Assembly: GCF_042682525.1 (NCBI RefSeq)
Contig: NZ_JBHUHP010000015.1
Span: 1 to 64,000 of the forward strand
Direction: 5' to 3'
From: Blastococcus_B deserti
GTDB lineage: Bacteria > Actinomycetota > Actinomycetes > Mycobacteriales > Geodermatophilaceae
DNA length: 64,000 nt
Shown here: positions 15,600 through 24,248 of the stretch, in pieces
Position numbering within the stretch: position 1 is the stretch's first letter
Layout: the number at the start of each line of letters is the position of its first letter
The notes under the pieces: model-generated
The model's database searches: none
What the model was told of the DNA's origin: nothing
Seen by the model: only the letters and a program-made list of their open reading frames with translations
Position numbers and translations under genes: made by a program

Positions 15600-16470
15600 G
15601 CCGACGCTCGTCACGCCGGAGGTGCTGCGCAACTGGCGGCTCCCCGAACCGGGCGGGGGCAAGAACGCCCGCGGGTCCGTGCTGGTCATCGGTGGCAGCA
15701 CCGAGACGCTCGGCGCGGTGCTGCTCGCCGCCGAGGCGGCCATGCGGGCCGGCGCGGGCAAGCTCCAGGTGGCGACGGTGGCCTCCCTGGCGCCCGTGGC
15801 CGCCGCCGCGCTCCCCGAGGCGCTGGTGCGCGCGCTGCCGGAGAGCGGCAGCGGCGCCGTCAGCGCCGGGGCCGCGGACGCCGTCCGCGACCTGGCGGAG
15901 GCCGCCGACGCCGTGCTGATCGGACCGGGCATGGCCGACGAGGAGGAGACCCAGGCCTTCGGGGAACGCCTGCTGCCGCACCTGCGGGGCCCCCTCGCGC
16001 TCGACGCGCTGGGGCTGGCCTGCGTCACGGCCGACCCCGGCTGCCTGCACCACCTGGTGGGCCGCGTGGTCCTGACGCCGAACCCGACCGAGCTGGCCTA
16101 CGCCCTGCACGTCAGCGACGACGCCATCGAGGAGGACCCCGCCGGCGCCGCGCACGACCTCGCGCGGCGGGCGCAGGCCGTGGTCGGCCTCGGCGGTGCC
16201 ACCTCGTGGATCGCCGCGCCGGACGACCGGGTCTGGCGCGACGAGAGCGGCAACGCGGGCCTCGGCGTCTCCGGCTCCGGCGACGTGCGCGCCGGGATCA
16301 CCGGAGGCCTCCTCGCCCGCGGTGCCGATCCCGCGCAGGCGGCGGTCTGGGCGGCCTGGCTGCACGGCCGCGCGGGGGAGCGGCTGGCGTCGTCGGTCGG
16401 CCGCCTGGGGTTCCTCGCCCGGGAGCTGCCGGCCGAGATCCCGCGGGCGCTGGCGGAGGTCGTGCCCTGA
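15580..16470 (+). CDS. nnrD: ADP-dependent NAD(P)HX dehydratase (YjeF C-terminal/carbohydrate-kinase type)
   Basis: A 296-residue ribokinase-like enzyme that repairs hydrated NADH and NADPH using ADP. It has GKNARGSVLVIGGS (about residues 27-40) forming the N-terminal nucleotide-side turn, LTPNPTEL (165-172) for substrate binding and GSGDVRAG (232-239) with catalytic Asp235. The usual KGxxT turn is VGLGGATS here, a deviation. There is no N-terminal epimerase (NnrE) domain, unlike the fused E. coli protein, so an epimerase must be encoded elsewhere or be dispensable. It overlaps the phosphatase gene by 20 bp. Confidence 0.87.
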   Translation: MPYRTPEPTLVTPEVLRNWRLPEPGGGKNARGSVLVIGGSTETLGAVLLAAEAAMRAGAGKLQVATVASLAPVAAAALPEALVRALPESGSGAVSAGAADAVRDLAEAADAVLIGPGMADEEETQAFGERLLPHLRGPLALDALGLACVTADPGCLHHLVGRVVLTPNPTELAYALHVSDDAIEEDPAGAAHDLARRAQAVVGLGGATSWIAAPDDRVWRDESGNAGLGVSGSGDVRAGITGGLLARGADPAQAAVWAAWLHGRAGERLASSVGRLGFLARELPAEIPRALAEVVP

Positions 16471-16531
16471 GCTGCGGTCCACCGCGCGTACGTTGACGTC
16501 CCGACCACGAACGGCAGTACAGGAGGAGCGC

Positions 16532-17881
16532 GTGCACGTCGACGTGCCTGCGAAGGTGCAGGAGATCTACGCGGAGGTGCTCCGGCGCAACCCTGGTGAG
16601 CAGGAGTTCCACCAGGCCGTCCGGGAGGTCCTGGAGTCCCTCGCCGTCGTCCTCGGCCGGCACAGCGAGTACGCCGAGATGAAGACCATCGAGCGGATCT
16701 GCGAGCCGGAGCGGCAGATCATCTTCCGCGTCCCCTGGCAGGACGACTCCGGCGAGGTGCAGATCAACCGCGGGTTCCGGGTGGAGTTCAACTCCGCGCT
16801 CGGGCCCTACAAGGGCGGGCTGCGCTTCCACCCGTCGGTCAACCTGGGCATCGTCAAGTTCCTCGGCTTCGAGCAGATCTTCAAGAACGCGCTCACCGGG
16901 ATGCCGATCGGCGGCGGGAAGGGCGGCTCGGACTTCGACCCCAAGGGCCGCTCGGACGCCGAGGTCATGCGCTTCTGCCAGTCGTTCATGACCGAGCTCT
17001 ACCGGCACATCGGGGAGTACACCGACGTCCCGGCCGGCGACATCGGCGTGGGCGCCCGCGAGATCGGCTACCTGTTCGGCCAGTACAAGCGGATCACCAA
17101 CCGCTACGAGTCCGGCGTCCTCACCGGCAAGGGCCTGGGCTGGGGCGGGGCCCTGGTCCGCACCGAGGCCACCGGCTACGGCGCCGCCTTCTTCGCCGAG
17201 GCGATGATGGAGGCCGACGGCGACTCCTTCGACGGCAAGCGGGTGGTCGTCAGCGGATCGGGCAACGTCGCCGTCTACGGCATCGAGAAGGTGCACCAGC
17301 TCGGCGGGACGGTGGTGGCGTGCTCGGACTCCACCGGCTACGTCGTCGACGAGAAGGGCATCGACCTCGACGTCCTCAAGCAGGTCAAGGAGGTCGAGCG
17401 CGCCCGGATCGCCGAGTACGCCGAACGGGTGTCCGGCGCCTCCTACGTCGAGGGCGGCAGCGTCTGGGACGTCCCGTGCGAGGTGGCGATGCCCAGCGCC
17501 ACGCAGAACGAGCTGGACGGCGACGCCGCCGGCGTGCTCGCCCGCAACGGCTGCCGCTACGTCGTGGAGGGCGCGAACATGCCCGCCACCCCCGACGCCG
17601 TGGCCGTGTTCCGGGACGCCGGCATCGCGTTCGCGCCGGGAAAGGCGGCGAACGCCGGCGGGGTGGCCACCTCGGCCCTGGAGATGCAGCAGAACGCCTC
17701 GCGCGACCGCTGGACCTTCGAGCACAGCGAGGCCCGGCTGAACGAGATCATGCGGAGCATCCACGCCCGGTGCCACGAGACCGCGGAGGAGTACGGCTCG
17801 CCCGGCGACCTGGTGCTCGGGGCCAACGTGGCCGGCTTCCTCGAGGTGGCCGAAGCCGTGCACGCGCACGGGCTGATCTGA
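16532..17881 (+). CDS. gdhA: NADP-specific glutamate dehydrogenase
   Basis: A 449-residue hexameric-type glutamate dehydrogenase of the 45-kDa class: 2-oxoglutarate + NH4+ + NADPH to glutamate. GTG 16532 is chosen for the AGGAGG at 16521. The substrate domain has YKGGLRFHPSVN and PIGGGKGGSDFDPKG with the catalytic lysines, then PAGDIGVGAREIGY. The Rossmann part has VVSGSGNVAVYGIEK. Length is the family's usual one. The gene stands alone between nnrD and a carbonic anhydrase gene (61 bp and 41 bp gaps) and is the ammonia-assimilation entry point under high nitrogen. Confidence 0.95.
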   Translation: MHVDVPAKVQEIYAEVLRRNPGEQEFHQAVREVLESLAVVLGRHSEYAEMKTIERICEPERQIIFRVPWQDDSGEVQINRGFRVEFNSALGPYKGGLRFHPSVNLGIVKFLGFEQIFKNALTGMPIGGGKGGSDFDPKGRSDAEVMRFCQSFMTELYRHIGEYTDVPAGDIGVGAREIGYLFGQYKRITNRYESGVLTGKGLGWGGALVRTEATGYGAAFFAEAMMEADGDSFDGKRVVVSGSGNVAVYGIEKVHQLGGTVVACSDSTGYVVDEKGIDLDVLKQVKEVERARIAEYAERVSGASYVEGGSVWDVPCEVAMPSATQNELDGDAAGVLARNGCRYVVEGANMPATPDAVAVFRDAGIAFAPGKAANAGGVATSALEMQQNASRDRWTFEHSEARLNEIMRSIHARCHETAEEYGSPGDLVLGANVAGFLEVAEAVHAHGLI

Positions 17882-17922
17882 GGGCCCTGCTCAAAGGGGC
17901 ACCGCCATGACAGAGTGCACGC

Positions 17923-18501
17923 GTGGCTGACAACTACATCGCCGAGCTGCCCTTCGGGGCGCCGAAGATCGACGACGACGCCTTCGTGGCTCCCACCGCG
18001 GTGGTGGTGGGCGCCGTGACGATGGGCCCCCGCGCCAGCATCTGGTACGGCGCCGTGGCGCGGGCCGACGCCGAGACGATCGAGATCGGCGAGGGCTCCA
18101 ACGTCCAGGACGGCTGCACGCTGCACTCCGACCCCGGCTTCCCGCTCGTGCTGGGCCGGAACGTCACGGTGGGCCACCGCGTCGTCCTGCACGGCGCCCG
18201 GATCGACGACGAGGTCCTGGTCGGCATGGGCAGCGTGGTCATGAACGGCGCACACATCGGCTCGGGCTCGATCGTCGCCGCGGGCGCCGTCGTCACCCAG
18301 GGCAAGCAGTTCCCGCCGCGGTCGGTGATCGCCGGGGTCCCGGCGAAGGTGGTCCGCGAGGCCACCGACGACGACCTGGCGCACATCCGCGGCAACGCCG
18401 CCGCCTACTACGACCGGCTGCCCGAGGCGCGCAAGGTCCGCCCCGTCGTGCGCCGTCCCCTGCCCCCGGCGGGCATGGTCCCGGGCGACGCCCTGGCCTG
18501 A
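17923..18501 (+). CDS. gamma-class carbonic anhydrase family protein
   Basis: A 192-residue left-handed beta-helix protein of the YrdA/CaiE/Cam group. The hexapeptide repeats run from about residue 15 to 135, and the three metal-binding histidines of the family are present as His68 (TLHSD), His85 (VGHRV) and His90 (VLHGA). The C-terminal helix packs on the helix. Whether it hydrates CO2 is unproven for this subgroup; some members only bind zinc. GTG start at 17923. It lies 41 bp downstream of gdhA on the same strand. Confidence 0.88.
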   Translation: MADNYIAELPFGAPKIDDDAFVAPTAVVVGAVTMGPRASIWYGAVARADAETIEIGEGSNVQDGCTLHSDPGFPLVLGRNVTVGHRVVLHGARIDDEVLVGMGSVVMNGAHIGSGSIVAAGAVVTQGKQFPPRSVIAGVPAKVVREATDDDLAHIRGNAAAYYDRLPEARKVRPVVRRPLPPAGMVPGDALA

Positions 18502-18514
18502 TCCGGACCCCGGC

Positions 18515-19720
18515 TCAGCGGACGGCCAGCCACTCCCGCAGCCCGGCGAGCAGCCGGTCGACGTCGTCCCGGTCGCTGTAGGGCGCGAGCCCGACGCGCA
18601 GGCCGCCGGTGTCGCCGAGCCCGAGCCAGCGGCTGGCCTCGATCGCGTAGAACGAGCCGGCGGGCGCGTTGACGCCGCGCTCGGCCAGGAAGCGGTACGC
18701 GTCGGCGGCGTCGCGGCCGTCGAAGGTGAGCAGCAGGGTGGGGGTGCGGTGCGCGGCCCGCGACCGGAGCCGCACCCCCGGCAGCGCGGTCAGCCCGGCC
18801 TCGAGCTGCTCGCGCAGCCCGTCCTCGTACGCCTCGAGGATGGCCATCGCGGCGAGCACCCGTTTCCTTCGGCTGCCGCCGGCCGGTGCGAGGCCGGCCA
18901 GGAAGTCGACGGCGGCCGTCGTCCCGGCCATCAGCTCGTAGGGCAGGGTGCCCAGCTCGAAGCGCTCCGGCACCTCGTCCGTCGACGGCAGCAGCTTCGC
19001 CGGCGCCAGCGACTCCAGCAGTGCCGGGTCGGCGGCCAGCACGCCGCAGTGCGGGCCGAGGAACTTGTACGGCGAGCAGGTGTAGAGATCGGCGCCCAGT
19101 GCGCGCACGTCGACCGGCGCGTGGGCGGTCAGGTGGACGCCGTCGACGGCCAGCGACGCACCGGCCTCGTGGACCCGCGCGGCGATCTCGGCCACCGGCG
19201 GCCGGGTGCCGATCAGGTTCGACGCCCCGGTGACCGCGACCAGCCGCGTCCGCTCGGTCAGCACCTCGGCGACGTCGTCGGCGGTGAGCTCGCCGGTCGC
19301 GGGGTCGAAAGCCACCCAGCGGACCGTCGCGCCCACTGCCTCGGCAGCGATCACCCAGGGCCGGATGTTGGCGTCGTGGTCGAGGCGGGTGACGACGACC
19401 TCGTCGCCGGGCCCCCAGCCGGCGGCCAGCGCGCGGGAGACGTCGAAGGTGAGCTGCGTGGCACTGCGGCCGAAGACGATCCCGCCCGGATGCGCGCCGA
19501 GGAGGTCGGCCAGCGCCTGCCGGGCGTCCCGGACGACGTCGTCGGCCAGCCGCTCCGCAGCGGTGGTGCGGCCCCGGTTGGCGATGGGCGAGGTCAGGGT
19601 GTCCGCGACCGCCCGCGCGACGGACTCGGGCACCTGGGTGCCGCCGGGGCCGTCGAAGTGAGCGGTGCCGGCCTTCAGCGCCGGGAAGTGTGCTCGCACC
19701 GCGGCCACGTCGTAGGTCAT
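18515..19720 (-). CDS. cysteine desulfurase-like class V aminotransferase
   Basis: A 401-residue PLP-dependent enzyme of the SufS/CsdA-like family. FDGPGGTQVP starts the N-terminal segment, D193 in AVDGVHLTAH contacts the pyridine nitrogen, and the PLP lysine is K219 in CSPYKFLGPHCG. The persulfide-carrying cysteine loop of true desulfurases is not obvious near residue 350, so it may be a lyase or isopenicillin-epimerase-like relative. It is the third gene of the metY-metX operon (23 bp after metX), which suggests a role in sulfur amino acid metabolism. Confidence 0.82.
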   Translation of the reverse strand: MTYDVAAVRAHFPALKAGTAHFDGPGGTQVPESVARAVADTLTSPIANRGRTTAAERLADDVVRDARQALADLLGAHPGGIVFGRSATQLTFDVSRALAAGWGPGDEVVVTRLDHDANIRPWVIAAEAVGATVRWVAFDPATGELTADDVAEVLTERTRLVAVTGASNLIGTRPPVAEIAARVHEAGASLAVDGVHLTAHAPVDVRALGADLYTCSPYKFLGPHCGVLAADPALLESLAPAKLLPSTDEVPERFELGTLPYELMAGTTAAVDFLAGLAPAGGSRRKRVLAAMAILEAYEDGLREQLEAGLTALPGVRLRSRAAHRTPTLLLTFDGRDAADAYRFLAERGVNAPAGSFYAIEASRWLGLGDTGGLRVGLAPYSDRDDVDRLLAGLREWLAVR

Positions 19721-19743
19721 GCGCCCGACGCTACCGATCGGGA

Positions 19744-20817
19744 TCAGGGGAGCAGGTCGCGGAGCAGCGCGCCGACGGCGGCGGTCTCGATCAGGAAGCC
19801 GTCGTGGCCGTAGGGGGAGGCGATCACGTGCAGCGGGACGCCGAGACCGTCGGCCACCTCCTGCTGCAGCCCGATCGGGTAGAGCCGGTCGCTGTCGACC
19901 CCGGCGACCACCGACCGAGCCGTCACCCGGCCCAGCGCCGCCGCCACCCCGCCGCGGTCCCGGCCGACGTCCCAGGTGTTCATCACCTGGGTCAGCACCA
20001 CGTAGCTGCCGGCGTCGAACCGGGCCGCCAGCTTGGCGGCGTGGTGGTCGAGGTACGAGGCGACGGCGAACCCCCCGTCCTCCTGCACGCGGGTGCCGAA
20101 CCGCTCGCCCAGCTCGACGGCGCTCCGGTAGGTCAGGTGCGCGATCCGGCGGGCGATGCCGAGCCCGTCCACCGGCGGATCGGCCCGGTCGTAGTCGCCG
20201 CCCGCCCAGCGCGGATCGGCGCGGACCGCGGCCTGCTGGGTGGTCTGGGTGCCGATCTGGTCGGCGGTGGCGACCGCCCCCGACGCGAGGAAGAAGAGCG
20301 TCGCCACCCGGTCGGGCAGGGCGACGGCCCACTCCACCGCGCGCATGCCCCCCATCGAGCCGCCCACGACGCAAGCCCAGCGGTCGATGCCGAGCGCGTC
20401 GGCGAGCGCCGCCTCGACCCGCACCTGGTCACCGACGGTCACCTCGGGGAACCGGGAGCCCCAGTGCCCGCCGTCCGGACCGGGCGAGGAGGGCCCCGTC
20501 GTCCCCTGGCAGCCGCCGAGGACGTTGGCGCACACGACGAAGAACCGGTCGGTGTCCAGCGGCGCGCCGGAGCCGACCAGGCCGTTCCACCACCCGGGCG
20601 TGGGATGGCCCGGCCCGGCAGGCCCGACGACGTGGCTGTCGCCGGTCAGGGCGTGCTCGACGAGCACGGCGTTGCCGCCGTCGGCCGCGAGCGTCCCCCA
20701 CGTCTCGTAGGCCACGCGCACCGACGGCAGGACGCCGCCCCGCTCGGGGTGGAAGGGCCCGGGCAGGTCGAGGAAGAGCCGGTCACCGACCGGATCCCCC
20801 TCGACCCACCCGCCCAC
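19744..20817 (-). CDS. metX: homoserine O-acetyltransferase
   Basis: A 357-residue alpha/beta-hydrolase-fold acyltransferase: homoserine + acetyl-CoA to O-acetylhomoserine. The nucleophile is Ser154 in VGGSMGGMRA, the acid is the Asp of VVAGVDSDRLYP and the base the His of SPYGHDGFL. NVLGGCQGTTGP and HALTGDSHVVG are strongly conserved family signatures. The product is the substrate of MetY, whose gene precedes it by 18 bp in the same operon, so both fall under control of the SAM-IV riboswitch upstream of metY. Confidence 0.94.
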   Translation of the reverse strand: MGGWVEGDPVGDRLFLDLPGPFHPERGGVLPSVRVAYETWGTLAADGGNAVLVEHALTGDSHVVGPAGPGHPTPGWWNGLVGSGAPLDTDRFFVVCANVLGGCQGTTGPSSPGPDGGHWGSRFPEVTVGDQVRVEAALADALGIDRWACVVGGSMGGMRAVEWAVALPDRVATLFFLASGAVATADQIGTQTTQQAAVRADPRWAGGDYDRADPPVDGLGIARRIAHLTYRSAVELGERFGTRVQEDGGFAVASYLDHHAAKLAARFDAGSYVVLTQVMNTWDVGRDRGGVAAALGRVTARSVVAGVDSDRLYPIGLQQEVADGLGVPLHVIASPYGHDGFLIETAAVGALLRDLLP

Positions 20818-20835
20818 GTCAGGCGTTCCCTGCGA

Positions 20836-22128
20836 CTAGGCGGACTTGGCGGCCCGGAAGCCGGCCTCGAGGTCGGCGAGGATGTCCTCGATGCCCTCCA
20901 GGCCGACGGCCAGGCGCACCAGGCCGGGCGTGACGCCGGTGGTCAGCTGCTCCTCGGCGGTGAGCTGCGAGTGCGTCGTCGAGGCGGGGTGGATGACCAG
21001 GCTGCGGACGTCGCCGATGTTGGCCACGTGGCTGTGCAGCTCCAGGGCCTCGACGAACCTCTGCCCGGCCTCCCGACCGCCGTGCAACTCGAAGGTCAGC
21101 ACCGCGCCCGCACCCTTGGGGGCGTACTTCTGCTGCGCCGCGTGCCAGGGCGAGGACTCCAGGACGGGGTAGTTGACCCGGTCCACCTCGTCGTGCGCCT
21201 CGAGGAACTCGGCCACCCGGAGGGCGTTGGCCACGTGACGCTCCATGCGCAGCGACAGGGTCTCGATGCCCTGGACGACGAGGAACGCGTTGAACGGCGA
21301 GATCGCCGGGCCCAGGTCGCGCAGCAGCTGGACGCGGGCCTTCAGCGCGTAGGCCGGTGCGCCGAGGTCGGCGTAGACGACGCCGTGGTAGGTCGGGTCG
21401 GGGGTGGTGAAGCCGGGGAACTTCCCGCCGGTCCAGTCGAACCGGCCGCCGTCGACGATGATCCCGGCGATCGCCGTGCCGTGCCCGCCCAGGTACTTGG
21501 TGGCGGAGTGGACGACGACGTCGGCGCCGAACTCGAACGGCCGGATGAGGAACGGCGTGGCGATCGTGTTGTCGACGATCAGCGGGACGCCGTTGCGGTG
21601 GGCGACCGCGGCAACGGCCTCGATGTCGAGGATGTCGCCCTTGGGGTTGCCGATGGTCTCCCCGAAGAAGGCCTTGGTGTTGTCCTGCACCAGCGCCTGC
21701 CACGCCTCCGGGTCGTCCGGGTCCTCGACGAAGGAGACGCTCACCCCCAGCTTGGGCAGCGAGTGGTGCAGCAGGTTGTAGGTGCCGCCGTAGAGCGAGG
21801 CGGAGGCGACCACGTGGTCACCCGTCTCGGCGACGTTCAGGATCGCCAGCGTCGTCGCCGACTGCCCGCTCGCGACGGCGAGCGCGGCGACCCCGCCCTC
21901 CAGCGAGGCCACGCGCTGCTCCAGCGCGTCCTGCGTCGGGTTCATGATCCGCGTGTAGATGTTGCCCATCTCGGCCAGCGCGAACAGGTCGGCGGCGTGC
22001 TGGCTGTCGCGGAACTGGTACGCGGTGGTGGCGTAGATGGGCAGGGCCCGGGCGCCGGTGGTCGGGTCGGGGCTGGTGCCGGCGTGGATCTGCCGGGTCT
22101 CGAAGCTCCAGCTCTGGGGGTCGCTCAT
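20836..22128 (-). CDS. metY: O-acetylhomoserine sulfhydrylase (aminocarboxypropyltransferase)
   Basis: A 430-residue Cys/Met-metabolism PLP enzyme: O-acetylhomoserine + sulfide to homocysteine + acetate. The N-terminus SFETRQIHAG and TTAYQF are typical of MetY, PLP lysine is K211 in HSATKYLGGHG, and the insert around residues 220-260 distinguishes it from MetB/MetC. The start is ATG 22128 (MSDPQSW); an upstream in-frame ATG at 22167 lies in the leader. It is the first gene of a metY-metX operon for direct sulfhydrylation, with a SAM-IV riboswitch in its 5' leader. Confidence 0.94.
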   Translation of the reverse strand: MSDPQSWSFETRQIHAGTSPDPTTGARALPIYATTAYQFRDSQHAADLFALAEMGNIYTRIMNPTQDALEQRVASLEGGVAALAVASGQSATTLAILNVAETGDHVVASASLYGGTYNLLHHSLPKLGVSVSFVEDPDDPEAWQALVQDNTKAFFGETIGNPKGDILDIEAVAAVAHRNGVPLIVDNTIATPFLIRPFEFGADVVVHSATKYLGGHGTAIAGIIVDGGRFDWTGGKFPGFTTPDPTYHGVVYADLGAPAYALKARVQLLRDLGPAISPFNAFLVVQGIETLSLRMERHVANALRVAEFLEAHDEVDRVNYPVLESSPWHAAQQKYAPKGAGAVLTFELHGGREAGQRFVEALELHSHVANIGDVRSLVIHPASTTHSQLTAEEQLTTGVTPGLVRLAVGLEGIEDILADLEAGFRAAKSA

Positions 22129-22199
22129 GCGCCGTCTCCTCTCGCTCGCGGAGAGCCCGCGGCGCACGGGAGCTCCGTCCTTGCCCTCGCGGCGGATGC

Positions 22200-22290
22200 C
22201 ACGAGAACCGGCTCTTCCCCTGGAGCACCTCAGACGGAGAAGAGGTTGCCGGGCAGCCAGCCAGGTGCTTGTCGCTGCCTCTCGTGAGCC
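22200..22290 (-). promoter_or_regulatory. SAM-IV riboswitch upstream of metY
   Basis: Read on the minus strand from 22290, the leader matches the SAM-IV/SAM-I-clan aptamer. P1 pairs GGCTC (22290-22286) with GAGCC (22214-22210). P2 starts with GGCAGC, followed by the diagnostic GACAAGC and a GCTGCCCGGCAACC that holds the ligand-binding strand. Then GAGGTGCTCC near the 3' end fits the P3/pseudoknot region. TCTCGTG at 22206-22200 is complementary to CACGAGA at 22286-22280 inside the aptamer and could be a competing strand. A -10 element TAAGAT lies at 22303-22298, putting the start of transcription right before P1. High S-adenosylmethionine should switch off metY and metX. Confidence 0.85.
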
Positions 22291-22357
22291 AGGGCCGATC
22301 TTAGGCAGACCCGTCGTCCCACGTGGAACACGGGCCCCCGGGGGCCGTCGCCGAGTC

Positions 22358-22423
22358 GATCATCGTCACCGTGCACGCGACGCAGCCGGACACGCCGGAG
22401 CGGCGGTCGCGCGGGCGATGATC
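22358..22423. repeat. GATCATCG-ended imperfect dyad, copy upstream of the DUF559-like gene
   Basis: GATCATCG (22358-22365) and CGATGATC (22416-22423), with additional short pairings inside (GTG/CGC and CGC/GCG) making a bulged hairpin of 66 nt. The first 20 or so bases, GATCATCGTCACCG then GCACGCG, are almost the same as in the copy at 23411, so the two are homologous and flank one gene. Confidence 0.65.
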
Positions 22424-22517
22424 AACGCAGCGGAGGTGTGGGTCCACAGGGGCGGGGGTCCTCCACAGATGTTCGTTCGCCACGGGTGCCGGTCGTCGGA
22501 GCGCCCAGCCTGCCCGC

Positions 22518-23393
22518 GTGGACGGCATACCTCTCGGCGATTCGTACACCTGGACGGCGGCACGCGCGCTCGGCGTCACGCGCGGTCAGATCCGTGCGGA
22601 CGGTGTCCCGGTGGCCCGCGGGTTGTACGTGTCCCGATCCCGGGACCTGGACCTGCGGATGCGTTGTCGGGCGTGGGCGGGAGTCCTGCCCGACGACGCC
22701 GCCTTCGGCCTGCACACGGCGACCGCCCTGCTCGGGGCCGGTCCGGCGTCGCAGGACGTGCACGTGGTCCTCACGCCCCGGCAGGTCCTGCCGCAGCGGG
22801 GCGGGATCCGGGTCCATGCCCGCGCACTGGCCGAGGACGACGTGATCGACGTGGACGGGCTGCGCGTCACATCCGGAGCGCAGACCTACCTCGACATGGC
22901 GCAGCACGTGCCTCCGGCCGACCTCCTGGCGCTCGGGGACGCCCTCGTGCGGTCCGGCCACCTGGACGCCGCACGCCTGCAGCGCCGACTGTCGCGTGCG
23001 CAGCGGGTGCGTGGCGTGGTGCCGGCCCGCCGGTGGGCGACCCACCTCACGGGCAGCGCCGGCTCGCCGCCCGAGAGCAGGCTCAGGTACTGGCTCCTCA
23101 CCAGTGACCTCCCCGATCCCGAGGTGCAGGTGCCGATCCCCGATGGCTGGGGGCAGGTGGTGGCGCACGCCGATCTCGGCTACTCGCGGTGGAAGATCGC
23201 CCTGGAGTACGAAGGGCGCCAGCACGCCGAGCGGGAGCAGTTCGGCCGGGACATCGACCGGTACTCGTTGATGGCGGCCGACGGGTGGCTCACGCTCCGC
23301 TTCGCCGGGCGGCACCTCGGCGGGCCGACCGCCGTCGTCGAACGCACCCGCCGCGCGCTCTCGAGCCGAGGATGGCGACCCCAACCGCGTTGA
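22518..23393 (+). CDS. AbiEi-like winged-helix/DUF559 (Vsr-fold) domain protein
   Basis: A 291-residue protein of a type that is multicopy in actinobacteria. The first third resembles the N-terminal region of AbiEi-type proteins (TWTAARALGVTRGQIRADG then VARGLYV). The last third matches DUF559, a PD-(D/E)xK-like fold related to very short patch repair nucleases: WKIALEYEGRQHAER, FGRDIDRYSLMAADGW and LRF. The Glu of EYEGRQH is the probable catalytic residue. No AbiEii toxin gene is adjacent, so it is not a complete type IV toxin-antitoxin system. It is isolated between two copies of the GATCATCG palindrome. Role unknown. Confidence 0.75.
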   Translation: MDGIPLGDSYTWTAARALGVTRGQIRADGVPVARGLYVSRSRDLDLRMRCRAWAGVLPDDAAFGLHTATALLGAGPASQDVHVVLTPRQVLPQRGGIRVHARALAEDDVIDVDGLRVTSGAQTYLDMAQHVPPADLLALGDALVRSGHLDAARLQRRLSRAQRVRGVVPARRWATHLTGSAGSPPESRLRYWLLTSDLPDPEVQVPIPDGWGQVVAHADLGYSRWKIALEYEGRQHAEREQFGRDIDRYSLMAADGWLTLRFAGRHLGGPTAVVERTRRALSSRGWRPQPR

Positions 23394-23408
23394 TCCGACC
23401 CCAGCCGC

Positions 23409-23480
23409 GTTGATCATCGTCACCGGGCACGCGGCACGCGAGGACACGCCGCGTGGGCGGTCCCGCAGACGATGATCAAC
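23409..23480. repeat. GATCATCG-ended dyad, copy downstream of the DUF559-like gene
   Basis: Perfect 13-bp arms GTTGATCATCGTC (23409-23421) and its complement (23468-23480). It is related to the copy at 22358. Just upstream, CCAACCGCGTTGATC (23381-23395) is repeated as CCAGCCGCGTTGATC (23401-23415), the first containing the stop codon of the gene. It separates that gene from the convergent thioesterase gene and may terminate both. Confidence 0.65.
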
Positions 23481-23507
23481 CGCAGGCGGCGCACCGGCCC
23501 CGCGGCG

Positions 23508-24233
23508 TCAGGACGGCAGGATCTCGAACCAGACCGCCCGGGCGCGGGCGCAGACCTCCCCGCCAGGACCCACGATCGCCGACGCCGTGAACGCGCGGCG
23601 GCCCCCGCGGCCGACCGACCAGGCCAGGAGCACGTGCTCGGCGCCGACCGCCACCGGCCGCTCCTGCCGGACGGTCAGCGTGCCGAGCAGCCACGGGCTG
23701 GTGAGGGCGGGTGCGGCCGGCTGCAGCGACGGGCAGTCCAGCGCCGCCCACACCGTCTCCGGTGCGGCCTCGCCGGTGGACGACGGGAGCTGCGCCGTCG
23801 GCCGGAAGGTCCCCGCCCAGAGCTCCGGCCGGTCGGGCAGCGGACCCACGAACACCGCGACCGCGTCGCCGGGAACCCGGTCGGGCCCGCAGCCGAAGCA
23901 GCGCGGATAGGGGTGCCCGACGCGCGGCGGCAGGGCGGCCTGGGCCGCGGCCGCCTCGGCGGGCGACGGCGGCGCGGGCACGTCGAGGTCCAGGTCGGCC
24001 GGAACCGCGGTGGCCAGCAGCTCCTCGCCGTCCACCAGCTCGGCGCCGTTCCGGAGATCCCGGCCGCCGTCTCCGGGCCGGACCTCGAGCGGCCGCTCCA
24101 GCGGGACGGGACGGCGCAGTCGCACGCTGACCGTGGGCCCGCCGACCAGTGCGGCCAGCCGGCCGCCCAGGTATCCGCCGTTGGCGGTCCCCGGCGGGCC
24201 GCAGAAGCGCTCGGCGACGGTGAGGGTCGGCAC
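23508..24233 (-). CDS. hotdog-fold thioesterase-like protein
   Basis: A protein of about 241 residues with a hotdog-fold domain of the PaaI/4HBT-like superfamily at the N-terminus: ERFCGPPGTANGGYLGGRLAALVG, where the helix after the NGGYLGG turn carries the active-site region. The middle contains YPRCFGCG, seen in a family of actinobacterial thioesterases. The C-terminus WSVGRGGRRAFTASAIVGPGGEVCARARAVWFE completes the second hotdog-like half. GTG 24233 is taken as the start since upstream sequence in frame is not protein-like. Substrate unknown, presumably an acyl-CoA. Confidence 0.72.
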   Translation of the reverse strand: MPTLTVAERFCGPPGTANGGYLGGRLAALVGGPTVSVRLRRPVPLERPLEVRPGDGGRDLRNGAELVDGEELLATAVPADLDLDVPAPPSPAEAAAAQAALPPRVGHPYPRCFGCGPDRVPGDAVAVFVGPLPDRPELWAGTFRPTAQLPSSTGEAAPETVWAALDCPSLQPAAPALTSPWLLGTLTVRQERPVAVGAEHVLLAWSVGRGGRRAFTASAIVGPGGEVCARARAVWFEILPS

Positions 24234-24248
24234 CCGGTCGATCGTAGG

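Noticed and set aside
22518..23393. Complete AbiE type IV toxin-antitoxin system
   Set aside because: Only the AbiEi-like/DUF559 protein is present; no AbiEii nucleotidyltransferase toxin gene is next to it.
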